Part shown: one piece after another, positions 5,074 through 5,178 of the stretch
Layout: every line of letters begins with the position of its first letter
Position numbering within the stretch: position 1 is the stretch's first letter
NCBI GenBank assembly: GCA_013153335.1
Contig: JAADEP010000201.1
Coordinates: 1 to 5,178 of the forward strand
Source of the DNA: Chloroflexota bacterium
GTDB lineage: Bacteria > Chloroflexota > Anaerolineae > Anaerolineales > DRMV01
DNA: 5,178 bases
Direction: 5' to 3'
Program-made: the position numbers and the translations under genes
Notes under the pieces: model-generated
Databases searched by the model: none
Told to the model about the DNA's origin: nothing
The model's input: the letters and a program-made list of their open reading frames with translations, nothing else

Positions 5074-5178
5074 TTCCTCGCCGGCGCGACTGCCCAGGCT
5101 CCCAGCCACGGCCCAAGCTCTCTGAAGCCCGCTCGACGAGTACTCGCCCTGTTCCTCGCCGTTGCGCCCTTGAGTTTA

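Larger units (their letters stand above)
4911..5163 (-). promoter_or_regulatory. T-box riboswitch leader, tryptophan-specific, controlling trpS
   Basis: This non-coding stretch of about 250 bases upstream of trpS holds a complete T-box leader on the minus strand. Stem I starts near 5160 with GGCGAGGAACAGG. The AGUA of the specifier-loop S-turn is followed by CUCGUCG, which pairs over 7 bp with CGGCGAG, and the 3' side continues GAA then UGG. The distal part of stem I contains AGAGAGCUUGGG. The conserved CCGUUAUCGG (about 5014-5005) follows. A perfect 9-bp hairpin (arms 4973-4981 and 4986-4994) comes next, then the T-box, then the terminator. By family knowledge, uncharged tRNA binds at its anticodon and at its free CCA end, stabilising the antiterminator so that trpS is transcribed. 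Charged tRNA lets the terminator form. Specifier, bulge and downstream gene all agree on tryptophan. Confidence 0.93.

Noticed and set aside
4839..5109. Two small minus-strand frames of 66-67 codons upstream of trpS
   Set aside because: They overlap the structured T-box leader, whose RNA features explain the conservation. No ribosome site fits, and the peptides are low-complexity Arg/Gly/Pro-rich.
5173..5178. TAAACT as a -10 box for the T-box transcript
   Set aside because: The spacing to the start of stem I is plausible and 4 of 6 bases match TATAAT, but the -35 region lies outside the window, so it cannot be supported.

Overview
The window is a GC-rich stretch with every supportable gene on the minus strand. 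Transcription therefore runs from the high-coordinate end towards position 1. The most likely source is a bacterium of the phylum Chloroflexota (Anaerolineae or a thermophilic relative). This is an inference from three things: a DUF11-plus-sortase surface protein with an LPxTGF-type linker, a T-box-controlled tryptophanyl-tRNA synthetase of the GKDN type, and the high GC content. No 16S rRNA or other phylogenetic marker is present.

In order of transcription: (1) positions 5163-4911 hold a T-box leader. It has the AGUA/GAA specifier loop, a UGG (Trp) specifier, a conserved T-box with a UGGC bulge that matches the 3' end of tRNA-Trp, and a strong intrinsic terminator. (2) trpS follows at 4842-3763 and is complete. 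(3) A GC-only 10-bp hairpin touches the trpS stop, and then comes a MaoC-fold hydratase/dehydratase (3697-3209). (4) A C6/G6 hairpin with a 10-bp stem (3149-3124) lies just ahead of the largest gene (3098-1308). That gene encodes a secreted 596-residue protein with a signal peptide, a beta-propeller-like N-terminal half, a DUF11 domain, an internal LPDTG motif and a complete C-terminal sortase domain. (5) A SAM-dependent methyltransferase with a C-terminal Trm112-like zinc ribbon (1289-345) starts 18 bp downstream. (6) After a 2-bp gap, homoserine dehydrogenase (342-1) runs off the window edge.

The genes form two apparent blocks. trpS is charging-controlled: uncharged tRNA-Trp should bind the leader and allow read-through, with maoC possibly co-transcribed. 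The sortase-methyltransferase-hom block is tightly packed and looks like one operon. Whether the Trp-responsive transcript reads through into the second block depends on the hairpin at 3124-3149. The most unusual object is the sortase fusion, which carries a canonical sortase recognition motif within its own chain, between its display domains and its catalytic domain, and lacks the usual C-terminal membrane helix of a sorting signal. This suggests self-processing or self-anchoring.
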